NCBI RefSeq assembly: GCF_001441535.1
Contig: NZ_LMAU01000005.1
Span: 172,501 to 219,979, forward strand
From: Tsuneonella troitsensis
Lineage (GTDB): Bacteria > Pseudomonadota > Alphaproteobacteria > Sphingomonadales > Sphingomonadaceae
Length of the DNA: 47,479 nt
Reading direction: 5' to 3'
Positions 26,394-35,068 of this stretch are shown piece after piece; within the stretch, counting starts at the first letter, position 1, and the number at the start of each line of letters is the position of its first letter. The notes beneath the pieces are model-generated. The model saw nothing but the letters and a program-made list of their open reading frames with translations, was not told the DNA's origin and ran no database searches. A program made the position numbers and the translations under genes.

Positions 26394-27803
26394 ATGGAAG
26401 ATCTCGAAGCGGTAAACCTGGCGGCCGATTGGGCGGATATCAGCCAGGGACTGCGCAAGGATCTGGGTCACCAGCTTCACAGCCAGTGGATCAAGCCGAT
26501 CCAGGTCGGCGGTTTCACCGACGATACCGGCACGCTCGAGCTATACCTCCCCACCGATTTCAGTGCGAACTGGGTCAAGGACCGCTTTCACGACCGGCTG
26601 AGCCTGGCGTGGAAGATCGCGCGCAGCGAAGTCCGCAACGTCGAGATCAAGGTGCATCCGGGACGCCGCAAGCTGCCCGAACTGTCGTTCGGGGACGGAC
26701 GCCGCCCGGCGAACGACGGCCACGACGCCAGCATGATCGCCGTCGCGGCGGGCACCATCGGCGACCGCGGCTTCACCTCGTCGATCGGCCTCGACCCCTC
26801 GCTGACCTTCGCCGCCTTCGTGACCGGCGAGGCCAACGTGCTGGCGTGCAACGCCGCCCAGCGCATGGCCGCGACCGAGCAGCCGCAGTTCTCGCCGCTT
26901 TACCTCAAGGCCGCGACCGGACAGGGCAAGACGCACCTGCTCCATGCGATCGGGCACTCCTATCTCGGAGCGCATCCGCGGGCGCGCATCTTCTACTGCA
27001 GCGCCGAGCGCTTCATGGTCGAGTTCGTCCAGGCGCTGAAGTCGAACCAGACGATCGAGTTCAAGGCGCGGCTGCGCTCGTTCGACCTGCTGCTGGTCGA
27101 CGACATCCAGTTCATCATCGGCAAGGCGTCCGCACAGGAGGAACTGCTCTACACGATCGACGCGCTGCTCGCCGAGGGCAAGCGCCTGGTCTTCGCCGCC
27201 GACCGCGCGCCGCAGGCGCTCGACGGGGTGGAGCCGCGCCTGCTCAGCCGACTGTCGATGGGTCTCGTCGCCGACATCCAGGCCGCAGACATCGAGCTGC
27301 GCCGCACGATCCTCGAATCGAAGCTGACCCGGTTCGCCCCGCTCGAAGTGCCGGCCGACGTCGTCGACTTCCTCGCGCGGACCATCACACGGAACATCCG
27401 CGAGCTCGTGGGCGGGCTGAACAAGCTTATCGCCTATGCGCAGCTGACGGGGCAAACGGTCTCGCTCCAGCTCGCCGAAGAGCAGCTGACCGACATTCTC
27501 TCGGCCAACCGCCGCCGGATCACGATCGACGAGATCCAGCGCACCGTTTGCCAGTTCTATCGCATCGACCGTTCCGAAATGGCCAGCAAGCGCCGCGCGC
27601 GCGCGGTGGTCCGCCCGCGGCAGGTGGCGATGTACCTGTCGAAGGTGCTGACCCCGCGCAGCTATCCCGAGATCGGCCGCAAGTTCGGCGGCCGCGATCA
27701 TTCGACCGTGATCCACGCGGTGCGCCTGATCGAGGATCTGCGCCAGCGCGACGCCGACATGGACGGCGACGTGCGCAGCCTGCTCCGCCAGCTCGAGAGC
27801 TGA
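26394..27803 (+). CDS. dnaA: Chromosomal replication initiator DnaA
   Basis: From the ATG at 26394, preceded by GAGGA, the protein is 469 residues; an upstream ATG at 26331 with weaker coupling would add 21. Domain I covers about residues 10-90, the AAA+ domain runs from about 160, with VDDIQF near 233, and the C-terminal DNA-binding domain ends in GGRDHSTVIHA (about residue 442). DnaA unwinds the origin and acts as a transcription factor. The Walker A reads AATGQGKTHLL, where most DnaA proteins have GGxGLGKTHLL; Lys and Thr are kept. The gene follows rpsT on the same strand. Confidence 0.97.
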   Translation: MEDLEAVNLAADWADISQGLRKDLGHQLHSQWIKPIQVGGFTDDTGTLELYLPTDFSANWVKDRFHDRLSLAWKIARSEVRNVEIKVHPGRRKLPELSFGDGRRPANDGHDASMIAVAAGTIGDRGFTSSIGLDPSLTFAAFVTGEANVLACNAAQRMAATEQPQFSPLYLKAATGQGKTHLLHAIGHSYLGAHPRARIFYCSAERFMVEFVQALKSNQTIEFKARLRSFDLLLVDDIQFIIGKASAQEELLYTIDALLAEGKRLVFAADRAPQALDGVEPRLLSRLSMGLVADIQAADIELRRTILESKLTRFAPLEVPADVVDFLARTITRNIRELVGGLNKLIAYAQLTGQTVSLQLAEEQLTDILSANRRRITIDEIQRTVCQFYRIDRSEMASKRRARAVVRPRQVAMYLSKVLTPRSYPEIGRKFGGRDHSTVIHAVRLIEDLRQRDADMDGDVRSLLRQLES

Positions 27804-27830
27804 TCGCTCCACAATTCGCCAACGGCTGAT

Positions 27831-27882
27831 CGACAGGGTTCGACACAGCCCTGTCGACAGCGTGCCAACAGGCTGCCAACAG
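27831..27882 (+). repeat. Inverted and direct repeats between dnaA and the moeB-like gene
   Basis: CGACAGGG at 27831-27838 and CCCTGTCG at 27849-27856 are a perfect eight-base inverted repeat with a ten-base loop. Just after it TGCCAACAG occurs twice, at 27863-27871 and 27874-27882 (11-base period). No T-run follows, so this is not a classical terminator. It could be a transcript-end structure, a regulatory site or chance. Confidence 0.6.
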
Positions 27883-27889
27883 CTTGTCC

Positions 27890-28669
27890 ATGGTCTTTTC
27901 CCCCGAACGGCTGGACCGCTTCGCGCGCCATATCGTGCTGCCGCAAGTGGGCGGCGCCGGACAATTCGCGCTGGCCGAAGCCCACGTTGCGCTGGTCGGC
28001 CTGGGCGGCATCGGCAGCCCGGCGCTGCAATACCTGGCCGGCGCCGGCATCGGGCACCTGACCCTGATCGACGACGGCAAGGTCGAAACCTCCAACCTCC
28101 AGCGCCAGACGATCTATTCCGAGCGCGACGTGGGCCACGGCAAGGCGGTGTCCGCGCGGCGCTGGCTGGCCAATTTCGATCACAAGCTGGCGGTGTCGCT
28201 GCACGACCGCCGGATCGAGAAGGACAATGCCGCCGGCGCGATCGCGGGGGCCGACCTCGTGCTCGACGGAACCGACAACTTCGCAACCCGCCTGGCCGTG
28301 GCCGACGCCTGTGTCGATAGCGCAATCCCGCTGCTCAGCGCCGCGGTGGGCCGGTTCCAGGGCCAGGTGGGCGCGTTTGCCGGTCACCTGCCGGACCACA
28401 GCTGCTACCGCTGCTTCGTGGGCGACGCGTTCGACGCGGAGGATTGCGACACCTGCGCCGATGACGGGATGCTGGGCGCGATGGCCGGCTGGACGGGCGC
28501 CTTCGCCGCGATGCAGGCGATCAGGGTCCTGCTCGCGTCCATCGGCGGTCTTGGCGAAGTGCAGTGGGGCACGCTCCACACGCTCGACGGACTGGCCCCC
28601 GGCATGCGCTCGTTCCGCATCGCCAAGGACCCTGCCTGCACGACCTGCGGCGAATCAGGCCCAGACTAG
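27890..28669 (+). CDS. MoeB/ThiF/HesA-type E1-like adenylyltransferase
   Basis: The 259-residue protein (ATG 27890; a TTG two codons earlier is possible) has the nucleotide loop GLGGIGSPALQYLAGAG, the DDGKVETSNLQRQ motif, and two zinc Cys pairs, HSCYRCF and ACTTCGE. These enzymes adenylate the C-terminus of ThiS- or MoaD-like sulfur carriers, so a role in thiamine or molybdopterin synthesis is expected. There is no rhodanese domain, and the sulfur-carrier partner is not in the window. The stop overlaps the convergent sirtuin stop in CTAG. Confidence 0.9.
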   Translation: MVFSPERLDRFARHIVLPQVGGAGQFALAEAHVALVGLGGIGSPALQYLAGAGIGHLTLIDDGKVETSNLQRQTIYSERDVGHGKAVSARRWLANFDHKLAVSLHDRRIEKDNAAGAIAGADLVLDGTDNFATRLAVADACVDSAIPLLSAAVGRFQGQVGAFAGHLPDHSCYRCFVGDAFDAEDCDTCADDGMLGAMAGWTGAFAAMQAIRVLLASIGGLGEVQWGTLHTLDGLAPGMRSFRIAKDPACTTCGESGPD

Positions 28670-29373
28670 CGGGCCGGGGCTAAAACCTCGTCCACCCATT
28701 CGGGCACGACTTCGCTTGCGCGGCCCAGCCGGGTCTCGTGAAACCAGGCGGAGCCTTCGCTGCGCTCGAGGTTGAGCTCCAGCGTCCGGACGCCGAGTTG
28801 CCGCGCATCGCGCACGAACCCCGCCGCTGGATAGACCGCGCCCGAAGTGCCAATGCTGACGAACAGGTCGGCGGTGCGTATCGCGGAATAGATTCGGTCC
28901 ATTTCGTAGGGCATCTCGCCGAACCAGACGACGTCAGGGCGCAGCGCCTTCTGCCCGCAGGCGGGACAGGCGGGACGGTCGATCATCGGCTCGGTCCAGC
29001 GCGTGCGCGCATCGCAAGCGGTGCACCAGGCGTTGAGATGCTCGCCGTGCATGTGGAGCACCCGCCGGGCCCCGGCGCGTTCGTGCAGGTCGTCGACGTT
29101 CTGGGTGACGATCAGCAAATCGCCGTCCCAGGCCGCATCCAGCCGTGCCAGCGCCTCGTGCGCCGGATTGGGCAGCTTGGTCTGAATGGCTTCGCGGCGC
29201 ATGTCGTAGAAGCGCAGGACCAGGTCCGGATCGCGCTCGAACGCTTCGGGCGTCGCGACGTCTTCGACCCGGTGCTGCTCCCACAGGCCGCCGCCCCCGC
29301 GGAAGGTGTCGATGCCGCTCTCGGCGCTGATCCCCGCGCCGGTGAGGATGACGATGTTGCGGATATCTGGCAT
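28666..29373 (-). CDS. Sirtuin-type NAD-dependent deacylase
   Basis: The 235-residue protein starts at ATG 29373 (MPDIRNIVILTGAG); the frame is open upstream but has no support there. It has GAGISAESGIDTFRG, the TQNVDDLHERAG segment with the catalytic His in LHMHGE, and the zinc cysteines CTAC and CPAC. The YDMR motif in RFYDMRREAI fits the class III (SIRT5/CobB-like) pattern, so it may remove succinyl or similar acyl groups as well as acetyl. It is divergent from dapB. Confidence 0.93.
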   Translation of the reverse strand: MPDIRNIVILTGAGISAESGIDTFRGGGGLWEQHRVEDVATPEAFERDPDLVLRFYDMRREAIQTKLPNPAHEALARLDAAWDGDLLIVTQNVDDLHERAGARRVLHMHGEHLNAWCTACDARTRWTEPMIDRPACPACGQKALRPDVVWFGEMPYEMDRIYSAIRTADLFVSIGTSGAVYPAAGFVRDARQLGVRTLELNLERSEGSAWFHETRLGRASEVVPEWVDEVLAPAR

Positions 29374-29377
29374 TGCT

Positions 29378-29435
29378 CTCAAGTAGCGAAGAGGTAGGGC
29401 GACGGGAACCGCCCTCGAGTAGCGAAGCGATAGGG
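29378..29435. repeat. Imperfect 22-base direct repeat upstream of dapB
   Basis: Bases 29378-29399 (CTCAAGTAGCGAAGAGGTAG plus GG) and 29414-29435 (CTCGAGTAGCGAAGCGATAG plus GG) match at 19 of 22 positions with a 36-base period. The pair fills most of the gap between the divergent sirtuin and dapB genes, so it may be an operator pair or a local duplication. Confidence 0.75.
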
Positions 29436-29449
29436 GAACAGGCAACCGA

Positions 29450-30178
29450 ATGGCGCGCATCGGGATCATCGGCAGCGAAGGACGCATGGGGCATGCGCTG
29501 GCGCGGGCAATCGCGGACGCGGGGCACGATCTCGCCGGCGGCGTCGACCAGGGCGGCAACACCGCGAACCTCGCCGAAGCGAGCGACGTCCTCGTCGATT
29601 TCACCGCGCCGGCGGCGCTGGAGGGCAACCTGCACGCCGCGGTCGGGGCGGGCATCCCGATCCTCGTCGGCACCACCGGGCTTGAGGAGCGGCACCATGC
29701 AGCGCTCGATTCGGCCGCGTTCGCAATTCCTGTGCTCCAGACCGGCAACACCTCGCTCGGCGTCACGCTACTCGCCCACCTGGTGCGCGAGGCGGCGGCG
29801 CGCCTCGGTCCGCAATGGGACATCGAGGTGCTCGAGCTGCACCACCGGATGAAGGTCGATGCACCGAGCGGCACCGCGCTGCTACTGGGAGAGGCCGCCG
29901 CCGAGGGGCGCGGGATCGACCTGGCCGCTCATTCCGAACGCGGCCGCGACGGCCACACCGGACGCCGCGCGGAAGGCGCGATCGGATTCGCGAGCCTGCG
30001 CGGCGGAACCGTGGCGGGCGAACACAGCGTGATCCTGGCCGGGGAGCAGGAACGCCTGACCCTGAGCCACGTCGCCGAAGACCGGGCGATCTTCGCCCGC
30101 GGCGCGATAGCCGGGGCCGCCTGGCTGATCGGCCGGGACGCGGGTCGCTACACGATGCCGCAGGTCCTCGGCCTTTGA
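29450..30178 (+). CDS. dapB: 4-hydroxy-tetrahydrodipicolinate reductase
   Basis: The 242-residue protein has an N-terminal Rossmann region (GSEGRMGHALARAIAD, VDFTAPAALEGNL, VGTTGL) and the family catalytic segment ELHHRMKVDAPSGTALLL. It reduces the dihydropicolinate intermediate with NAD(P)H in lysine and diaminopimelate synthesis. Its stop overlaps the TTG start of nth (TTGA). dapE, another step of the same pathway, lies about 2 kb away on the other strand. Confidence 0.97.
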   Translation: MARIGIIGSEGRMGHALARAIADAGHDLAGGVDQGGNTANLAEASDVLVDFTAPAALEGNLHAAVGAGIPILVGTTGLEERHHAALDSAAFAIPVLQTGNTSLGVTLLAHLVREAAARLGPQWDIEVLELHHRMKVDAPSGTALLLGEAAAEGRGIDLAAHSERGRDGHTGRRAEGAIGFASLRGGTVAGEHSVILAGEQERLTLSHVAEDRAIFARGAIAGAAWLIGRDAGRYTMPQVLGL

Positions 30179-30831
30179 AGAAGGACGCGATTTTCGAGTT
30201 CTTCCGCCGACTTGCCGAGGACAATCCCGCACCCGAAACCGAGCTCGAATACGGGAATGCCTTTCAGCTCGTCGTCGCGGTCGCGCTTTCGGCGCAGGCG
30301 ACCGACGTGGGGGTGAACAAGGCGACCAAGGCGCTGTTCAAGGCCGTGCGGACGCCGCAGCAGATGGTCGAGCTGGGCGAGGACGGCCTCAAGCACCACA
30401 TCAAGACGATCGGCCTGTTCAATTCGAAGGCCAAGAACGTAATCGCCCTGTCGCAGCTATTGATCGACGAGTTCGGCGGGGAGGTTCCGGCGACCCGCGA
30501 GGAATTGGTCCGGCTGCCGGGTGTCGGGCGCAAGACTGCCAACGTCGTGCTCAACTGCTGGTTCGGGCAGGAGACCTTCGCGGTCGATACGCACATCTTC
30601 CGCGTCGGCAACCGCACCGGCCTGGCCCCCGGCAAGACGCCCGAAGCGGTCGAGGCGAAGCTGGAGAAGCGCGTGCCCGCCCCCTTCCGGCTGGGCGCCC
30701 ACCACTGGCTGATCCTGCACGGCCGCTATGTCTGCAAGGCGCGCCAGCCGGAATGCTGGCGCTGCCCCGTGGTCGACCTGTGCGGCTTCAGGAAGAAAGT
30801 TCTGGAGCCGCCAGCGTCTCGTCGCCCGTAA
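30175..30831 (+). CDS. nth: Endonuclease III
   Basis: The 218-residue protein starts at a TTG inside the dapB stop region (TTGA); no ATG is available nearby. It has the HhH-GPD core LPGVGRKTANVVLN (catalytic Lys) and FAVDTHIFRV (catalytic Asp), and the [4Fe-4S] cluster pattern C-x6-C-x2-C-x5-C in CKARQPECWRCPVVDLC. It removes oxidised pyrimidines. Its end overlaps the convergent symporter gene by 44 bases. Confidence 0.95.
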   Translation: MKKDAIFEFFRRLAEDNPAPETELEYGNAFQLVVAVALSAQATDVGVNKATKALFKAVRTPQQMVELGEDGLKHHIKTIGLFNSKAKNVIALSQLLIDEFGGEVPATREELVRLPGVGRKTANVVLNCWFGQETFAVDTHIFRVGNRTGLAPGKTPEAVEAKLEKRVPAPFRLGAHHWLILHGRYVCKARQPECWRCPVVDLCGFRKKVLEPPASRRP

Positions 30832-32143
30832 CCTCTGCGCCCGTAACGTCGGTCGAGTGGGCGCTGATGACCGTTGCCGCCACCAGATCGCCGATGACGT
30901 TCAGCACGGTGCGGCACATGTCGAGGAAACGATCGACACCCAGGATCAGCCCGATCCCCTCCGGAGGGACGCCCACCCCGCCCAATATGAGGGCGATCAC
31001 CGGCAGCGAGCCGCCCGGTACCCCGGCCGTGCCGATCCCGGCCAGAATGCAGATGAGCATGACGAAGATCTGATCGCCGAGCGTCAGGTCCACCCCGAAG
31101 AACTGGGCGAGGAACAGCACGGTCACGCCTTCGAACATCGCCGTGCCGTTCTGGTTGGCGGTCGCGCCGATGGTCAGGACAAAACGCGAAATGCGCGGGG
31201 GCAGCTTGAGCCGGGTTTCCGCCACTCGCAACGCCGTCGGCAGCGAGGCGTTCGAGCTGGAGGTTGAGAACGCCATGACGCTCGCCTCGCGCGTTTCCTT
31301 GAAGAACGTGATCGGGTTCTTCTTGGCCAGGAAGGCGAGCAGGAGCGGGAACACTCCGAACATCTGCAGGCCAAGCGCCAGCAGTACCACCGCCACGAAG
31401 GCGGCGAGCTTTATCAGGAGTTCCCAGCCGAACTGCGCGGACAGGTTGAACATGAAGCAGAACACCGCGATCGGTGCGAGCTGGATGACCAGTCCGATCA
31501 GCTTCATCGACACTTCGAAGACACCCTCGAAGGCTTGCTTCAGCGTCTCGGTTCGCGGGCCACTCGTCAGCAACAGTCCGATGCCGAAGAACAGGGCGAA
31601 GAACATCACCGCCAGGATGTCGTTGTCGCTCATCGCCGAGATGATGTTCGACGGGATCAGCCCGATGACGGCATCGACGCCCACCTTGGCCTCGCTCGAA
31701 CGCTCGAGAATGCCCTGCGCGCCCTCGCTCCCATCGGCAAGCATTGCGCGCGCCTCGACGGGATCGACCCCCGCTCCCGGTTGAATCAGATTCGTCACCG
31801 CGATGCTGATGGCGACCGCGATCGAGGACACGATCACGGTGTAGACAAGCGTGCGGATGCCCACTTTCTTAAGCGCGCGGATTTCGCCCATGTCGGCGAT
31901 ACCCACGACAAGGGCACTGACGATCAGGGGTATCACGAGCATGAACAGGAGCCGCAGGAACACTTGCCCCAACGGGTTGGTGACGTAGGTGACCACCGGT
32001 TCCACCCAGGCCGCGTCGCGGGCGAAGGTATAGACGAGGATGCCGCCGAGTAGACCGAGCACGAATCCGATCAGGATACGCCATTGCAGGCGGCCGTAAT
32101 CGGGACCCTTTTCCTCTTCGATTGCGACCACTTCGCCTGTCAT
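30788..32143 (-). CDS. Dicarboxylate/amino acid:cation symporter
   Basis: The 451-residue protein has the DAACS pattern: about eight hydrophobic helices, a STSSSNASLPT re-entrant serine motif and the ATANQNGTAMFEGVTVLF signature. Substrates in this family are C4-dicarboxylates, glutamate or aspartate, carried with H+ or Na+. The N-terminus is short and acidic (VVAIEEEKGPD). It overlaps the end of nth by 44 bases on the opposite strand and lies downstream of dapE. Confidence 0.92.
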   Translation of the reverse strand: MTGEVVAIEEEKGPDYGRLQWRILIGFVLGLLGGILVYTFARDAAWVEPVVTYVTNPLGQVFLRLLFMLVIPLIVSALVVGIADMGEIRALKKVGIRTLVYTVIVSSIAVAISIAVTNLIQPGAGVDPVEARAMLADGSEGAQGILERSSEAKVGVDAVIGLIPSNIISAMSDNDILAVMFFALFFGIGLLLTSGPRTETLKQAFEGVFEVSMKLIGLVIQLAPIAVFCFMFNLSAQFGWELLIKLAAFVAVVLLALGLQMFGVFPLLLAFLAKKNPITFFKETREASVMAFSTSSSNASLPTALRVAETRLKLPPRISRFVLTIGATANQNGTAMFEGVTVLFLAQFFGVDLTLGDQIFVMLICILAGIGTAGVPGGSLPVIALILGGVGVPPEGIGLILGVDRFLDMCRTVLNVIGDLVAATVISAHSTDVTGAEVTGDETLAAPELSS

Positions 32144-32270
32144 GCTGCCTCCCCTTGGTTGCGGGCGGGGTTATCAGCGGGTTGCCGCAAGGGCAATCGG
32201 CGCGCGCCGCTCCGCCTCAGTTGCCGACAGGCGTCTCGTTTTCCATGCGAATCCGGTTTGCTCCCGGACT

Positions 32271-33422
32271 TCATGTTCCCGCCAGCGCGGCCCGGGCGAT
32301 CCGGGCGTAGATCCGCGTGAGCACTTCCAGATCGGCGACCGCCACCGCTTCGTCGCGCTTGTGCATGGTCGCGTTGCAGAGGCCGAACTCGATAACCGGG
32401 GCGACATCCTTCAGGAAGCGCGCGTCGCTGGTTCCGCCCGTGGTCGACAGCTCGGGAACGAGGCCGGTCTCCGCCTCGACCGCCTTGCTCACCAGCGCCG
32501 AGAAGTCTCCGGGCGGGGTCAGGAACGCTTCGCCGCTGATCATGGCGCGGGCGGTGCCCCCGTGCCTGGCGGCGACCGCGGCAACCCGCTCGACAAGCTC
32601 GGCTCCGGTATGGAGCGCGTTGAACCGGATCGAGATTCGCGCGGTGGCGCGGGCGGGGATGACGTTGGTCGCAGGATTGCCGACCGCCAGGTCGGTCGCC
32701 TCGAGGTTCGATGGCTGGAACCATTCGGTCCCGTCGTCGAGGTGCATCGCTTTCAGTTCGGCCAGGATCGCCACCAGCCGGGTGATCGGGTTGTCGGCAA
32801 GGTGGGGATAGGCGACGTGCCCCTGCACGCCTTCGACCGTCAGCCAAATGTTGACCGATCCGCGACGACCGATCTTGGCCATATCGCCCAGTCGGTTCAC
32901 GCTGGTGGGCTCTCCCACCAGGATCAGGTCGGGACGGATCCCGCGCGCGCGCATCCGATCGATCAGCGCGCGGGTGCCGTGGATTGCGGGCCCTTCCTCG
33001 TCGCCGGTGATGATGAAGCTCAAGGTCCCGGCATCGCCCGGCACGTCGGCGCAAGCGGCGACCATCGCCGCGATCGAGCCTTTCATGTCCACCGCGCCGC
33101 GGCCGTAGAGCAGTTCGCCGCCCGGCGCGCCGCGCCGCTCCGGTGCGAAGGGGCCAGTGGTCCAGCCCTCGCCCGGCGGAACCACGTCGACGTGACCGGC
33201 GAACGCGAAGTGGCGGCTGCCTGCCGGGCCTGCACGGACCGCGAGCAGGTTCTCCACCGGCCCGCCCTCTTCCTCGGGCGCGCCTTCGCCCGCCACGAAC
33301 CGTTCGACCGCAAAGCCCAGCGGGACCAGCATCGCCTCGAGCGTATCGAACACCATGCCGCGCGCCGGCGTGACGCTGGGGCAGGCGATCAGCTGCTCGG
33401 CAAGGGTAGCCGCGTCGGTCAT
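32271..33422 (-). CDS. dapE: Succinyl-diaminopimelate desuccinylase
   Basis: The 383-residue M20 peptidase starts MTDAATLAEQLIACPSVTPA. It has the zinc motifs GHVDVVPPGEGW, GRGAVDMKG and ITGDEEGPA, and TTGGTSDARF near the C-terminus. It hydrolyses N-succinyl-LL-diaminopimelate in lysine and peptidoglycan synthesis. The ATG overlaps the stop of the upstream nuclease gene (ATGA), so the two are translationally coupled. The symporter lies 127 bases downstream. Confidence 0.95.
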   Translation of the reverse strand: MTDAATLAEQLIACPSVTPARGMVFDTLEAMLVPLGFAVERFVAGEGAPEEEGGPVENLLAVRAGPAGSRHFAFAGHVDVVPPGEGWTTGPFAPERRGAPGGELLYGRGAVDMKGSIAAMVAACADVPGDAGTLSFIITGDEEGPAIHGTRALIDRMRARGIRPDLILVGEPTSVNRLGDMAKIGRRGSVNIWLTVEGVQGHVAYPHLADNPITRLVAILAELKAMHLDDGTEWFQPSNLEATDLAVGNPATNVIPARATARISIRFNALHTGAELVERVAAVAARHGGTARAMISGEAFLTPPGDFSALVSKAVEAETGLVPELSTTGGTSDARFLKDVAPVIEFGLCNATMHKRDEAVAVADLEVLTRIYARIARAALAGT

Positions 33423-34336
33423 CGGCGGCCCTCCGGTTGCGGCAGCGGTCCCGGCGCGAAGGCCGCGTCGAGCAGGTCGGCGATGCGCAAGCCGGCTTGC
33501 GTTACCCTGCGCTCGGCGACCGGCACTGCGGCGACGATCGCATCCTGGGTCAGCGTCGTCTCCGCTTCGGCTTGTCCCGGCGTGGCGGGCCGGCCGAGCG
33601 CGTTGGGGTAGACGAACTCTCCTGCAAGCTGCCAGCTTTCGCGGCCCCAGTCGGCAGGCCCTCCACCAGCCAGCGAGGCGCGTTCCTCGGGCGAGTATCG
33701 CCGCACCAGCGGCGGATCGGCGGCGGTGATCGCGCGCTCGGCCAGCGCGCTGTCCCATATCGAATGCAGGTTGAGGCCGGGCACGATCCCGTAGGTCGTT
33801 TCGATGCTGTTGCCCCCGCGATCTTCGTTGTCGCCCGAATGGAGCGGCATGTGAATGTCGCCCGCGAAGTGGACCATGAACGCCAGCGCTTCGAGCCGGA
33901 CGTTGGCCGGCAGGCTCTCGTCGGCAAGGATGCGCTGGTTGCGTTCGATCTGCGCGAGTACGCAATTGCCGCCGGAGCAGTTCTTGCGCGGATCGTATTG
34001 CTCGCCGATCGGCTGCGTCTGGTAATGCCAGGCGGCGGTATAGCCCCAGCGCCAGCCTTCGCGGCGCACGCAGTCGGGCCACGTCGCCGCCTCGGGAAGC
34101 GAGCGTATGCGGCATTGCGGCGTGCCCAGCTCCCGCTCGTCCGCGATCAGCCGCGCGATGCCGGCGCGCGTATCCGGGCGGACGTTGGCGAGCGCGATCC
34201 GCGCGGTGGTCTCGTGTCCGAAGAAGCCCCAGGCGGCGGCCAGCGTGGGCTGCAAAAGACCAACGGCGACGAGCAGCGCGGCGAAGGACCGCCCTAGGTT
34301 GCGGAGGGCACGTGATCCCATTGTTCGATCACCCAT
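33419..34336 (-). CDS. Exported S1/P1-type nuclease
   Basis: From ATG 34336 (GGAAG upstream) the protein is 305 residues with a signal peptide ending near LAAA. The mature chain would start WGFFGHET, giving the N-terminal Trp that binds zinc in S1/P1 nucleases. Further zinc ligands are in WHYQTQ, HFAGDIHMPLH and the N-LHSIWD segment. Such enzymes cleave single-stranded nucleic acid, and often 3'-nucleotides. The start overlaps the end of the GST gene by 43 bases and its stop overlaps dapE. An ATG at 34321 is the alternative start. Confidence 0.92.
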   Translation of the reverse strand: MGDRTMGSRALRNLGRSFAALLVAVGLLQPTLAAAWGFFGHETTARIALANVRPDTRAGIARLIADERELGTPQCRIRSLPEAATWPDCVRREGWRWGYTAAWHYQTQPIGEQYDPRKNCSGGNCVLAQIERNQRILADESLPANVRLEALAFMVHFAGDIHMPLHSGDNEDRGGNSIETTYGIVPGLNLHSIWDSALAERAITAADPPLVRRYSPEERASLAGGGPADWGRESWQLAGEFVYPNALGRPATPGQAEAETTLTQDAIVAAVPVAERRVTQAGLRIADLLDAAFAPGPLPQPEGRR

Positions 34337-34965
34337 TGTTCGTCTTCCGCCGCCTTGATCCATGCCTGCATCCATTCGTGTTCCCACACCGCCTCCATGT
34401 ACGCCTGCGCGAAGCCGGGCACGGGCACGCCGTAGGTGATGAACCGGCTGACGACGGGTGCGTAGAAGATGTCGGCCGCGCCGAAGGTGCCGAACAGGAA
34501 CGGGCCGCCGCGCCCGAACCGCGCCCGCGCCTCGGCCCATAGCTGGAGGATGCGGACGATGTCGTGCGTCGCCTCTTCGGAGATCGCCAGTCCTTCGTGG
34601 CGCATCCGCACGTTCATCGGGCACTGCCGACGGAGCGGCAGGTAGCTCGAATGCATTTCGGCGACCATCGCGCGGGCCATGCCGCGCGGCGTGTCGTCTT
34701 TGGGCCAGAACCGGTCGCGTCCGACCTTGTCGGCCAGGTATTCGAGGATCGCGAGGCTGTCCCAGATCACCGCGTCGCCGTCCCACAGGACCGGCACCTT
34801 GCCGCTCGACGGCTGGACTTCGCCCATCTCGCGCTTGGCGGCCTCCCATTCCTCGCCGGCGATGTTGACCGTCAGTTCCTCGAACGCGAGGCCCGATTGC
34901 TTTGCGGCCAGCCACCCGCGCAGCGACCAGCTCGAATAGTTCTTGTTGCCGACGATCAGCTTCAT
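34294..34965 (-). CDS. Glutathione S-transferase family protein
   Basis: The 223-residue protein begins MKLIVGNKNYSSWSLRGW, with the catalytic Ser region of this GST class, an N-terminal thioredoxin-fold (GKVPVLWDGDAVIWDSLAILEYL) and an all-helical C-terminal domain. Substrate is unknown. It is the first gene of the minus-strand run GST, nuclease, dapE, symporter, and is divergent from the VOC gene. Confidence 0.93.
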   Translation of the reverse strand: MKLIVGNKNYSSWSLRGWLAAKQSGLAFEELTVNIAGEEWEAAKREMGEVQPSSGKVPVLWDGDAVIWDSLAILEYLADKVGRDRFWPKDDTPRGMARAMVAEMHSSYLPLRRQCPMNVRMRHEGLAISEEATHDIVRILQLWAEARARFGRGGPFLFGTFGAADIFYAPVVSRFITYGVPVPGFAQAYMEAVWEHEWMQAWIKAAEDEQWVIEQWDHVPSAT

Positions 34966-35068
34966 CGGTCTGCCTCGTGTCCCACCATGCTGCGGCCCTA
35001 GGCATTCATCGCAGGAGTGTCGAGGCTGAACGGCTTGCGAAATCGGAAGGGTGCGCTAGCGCGAGCGC

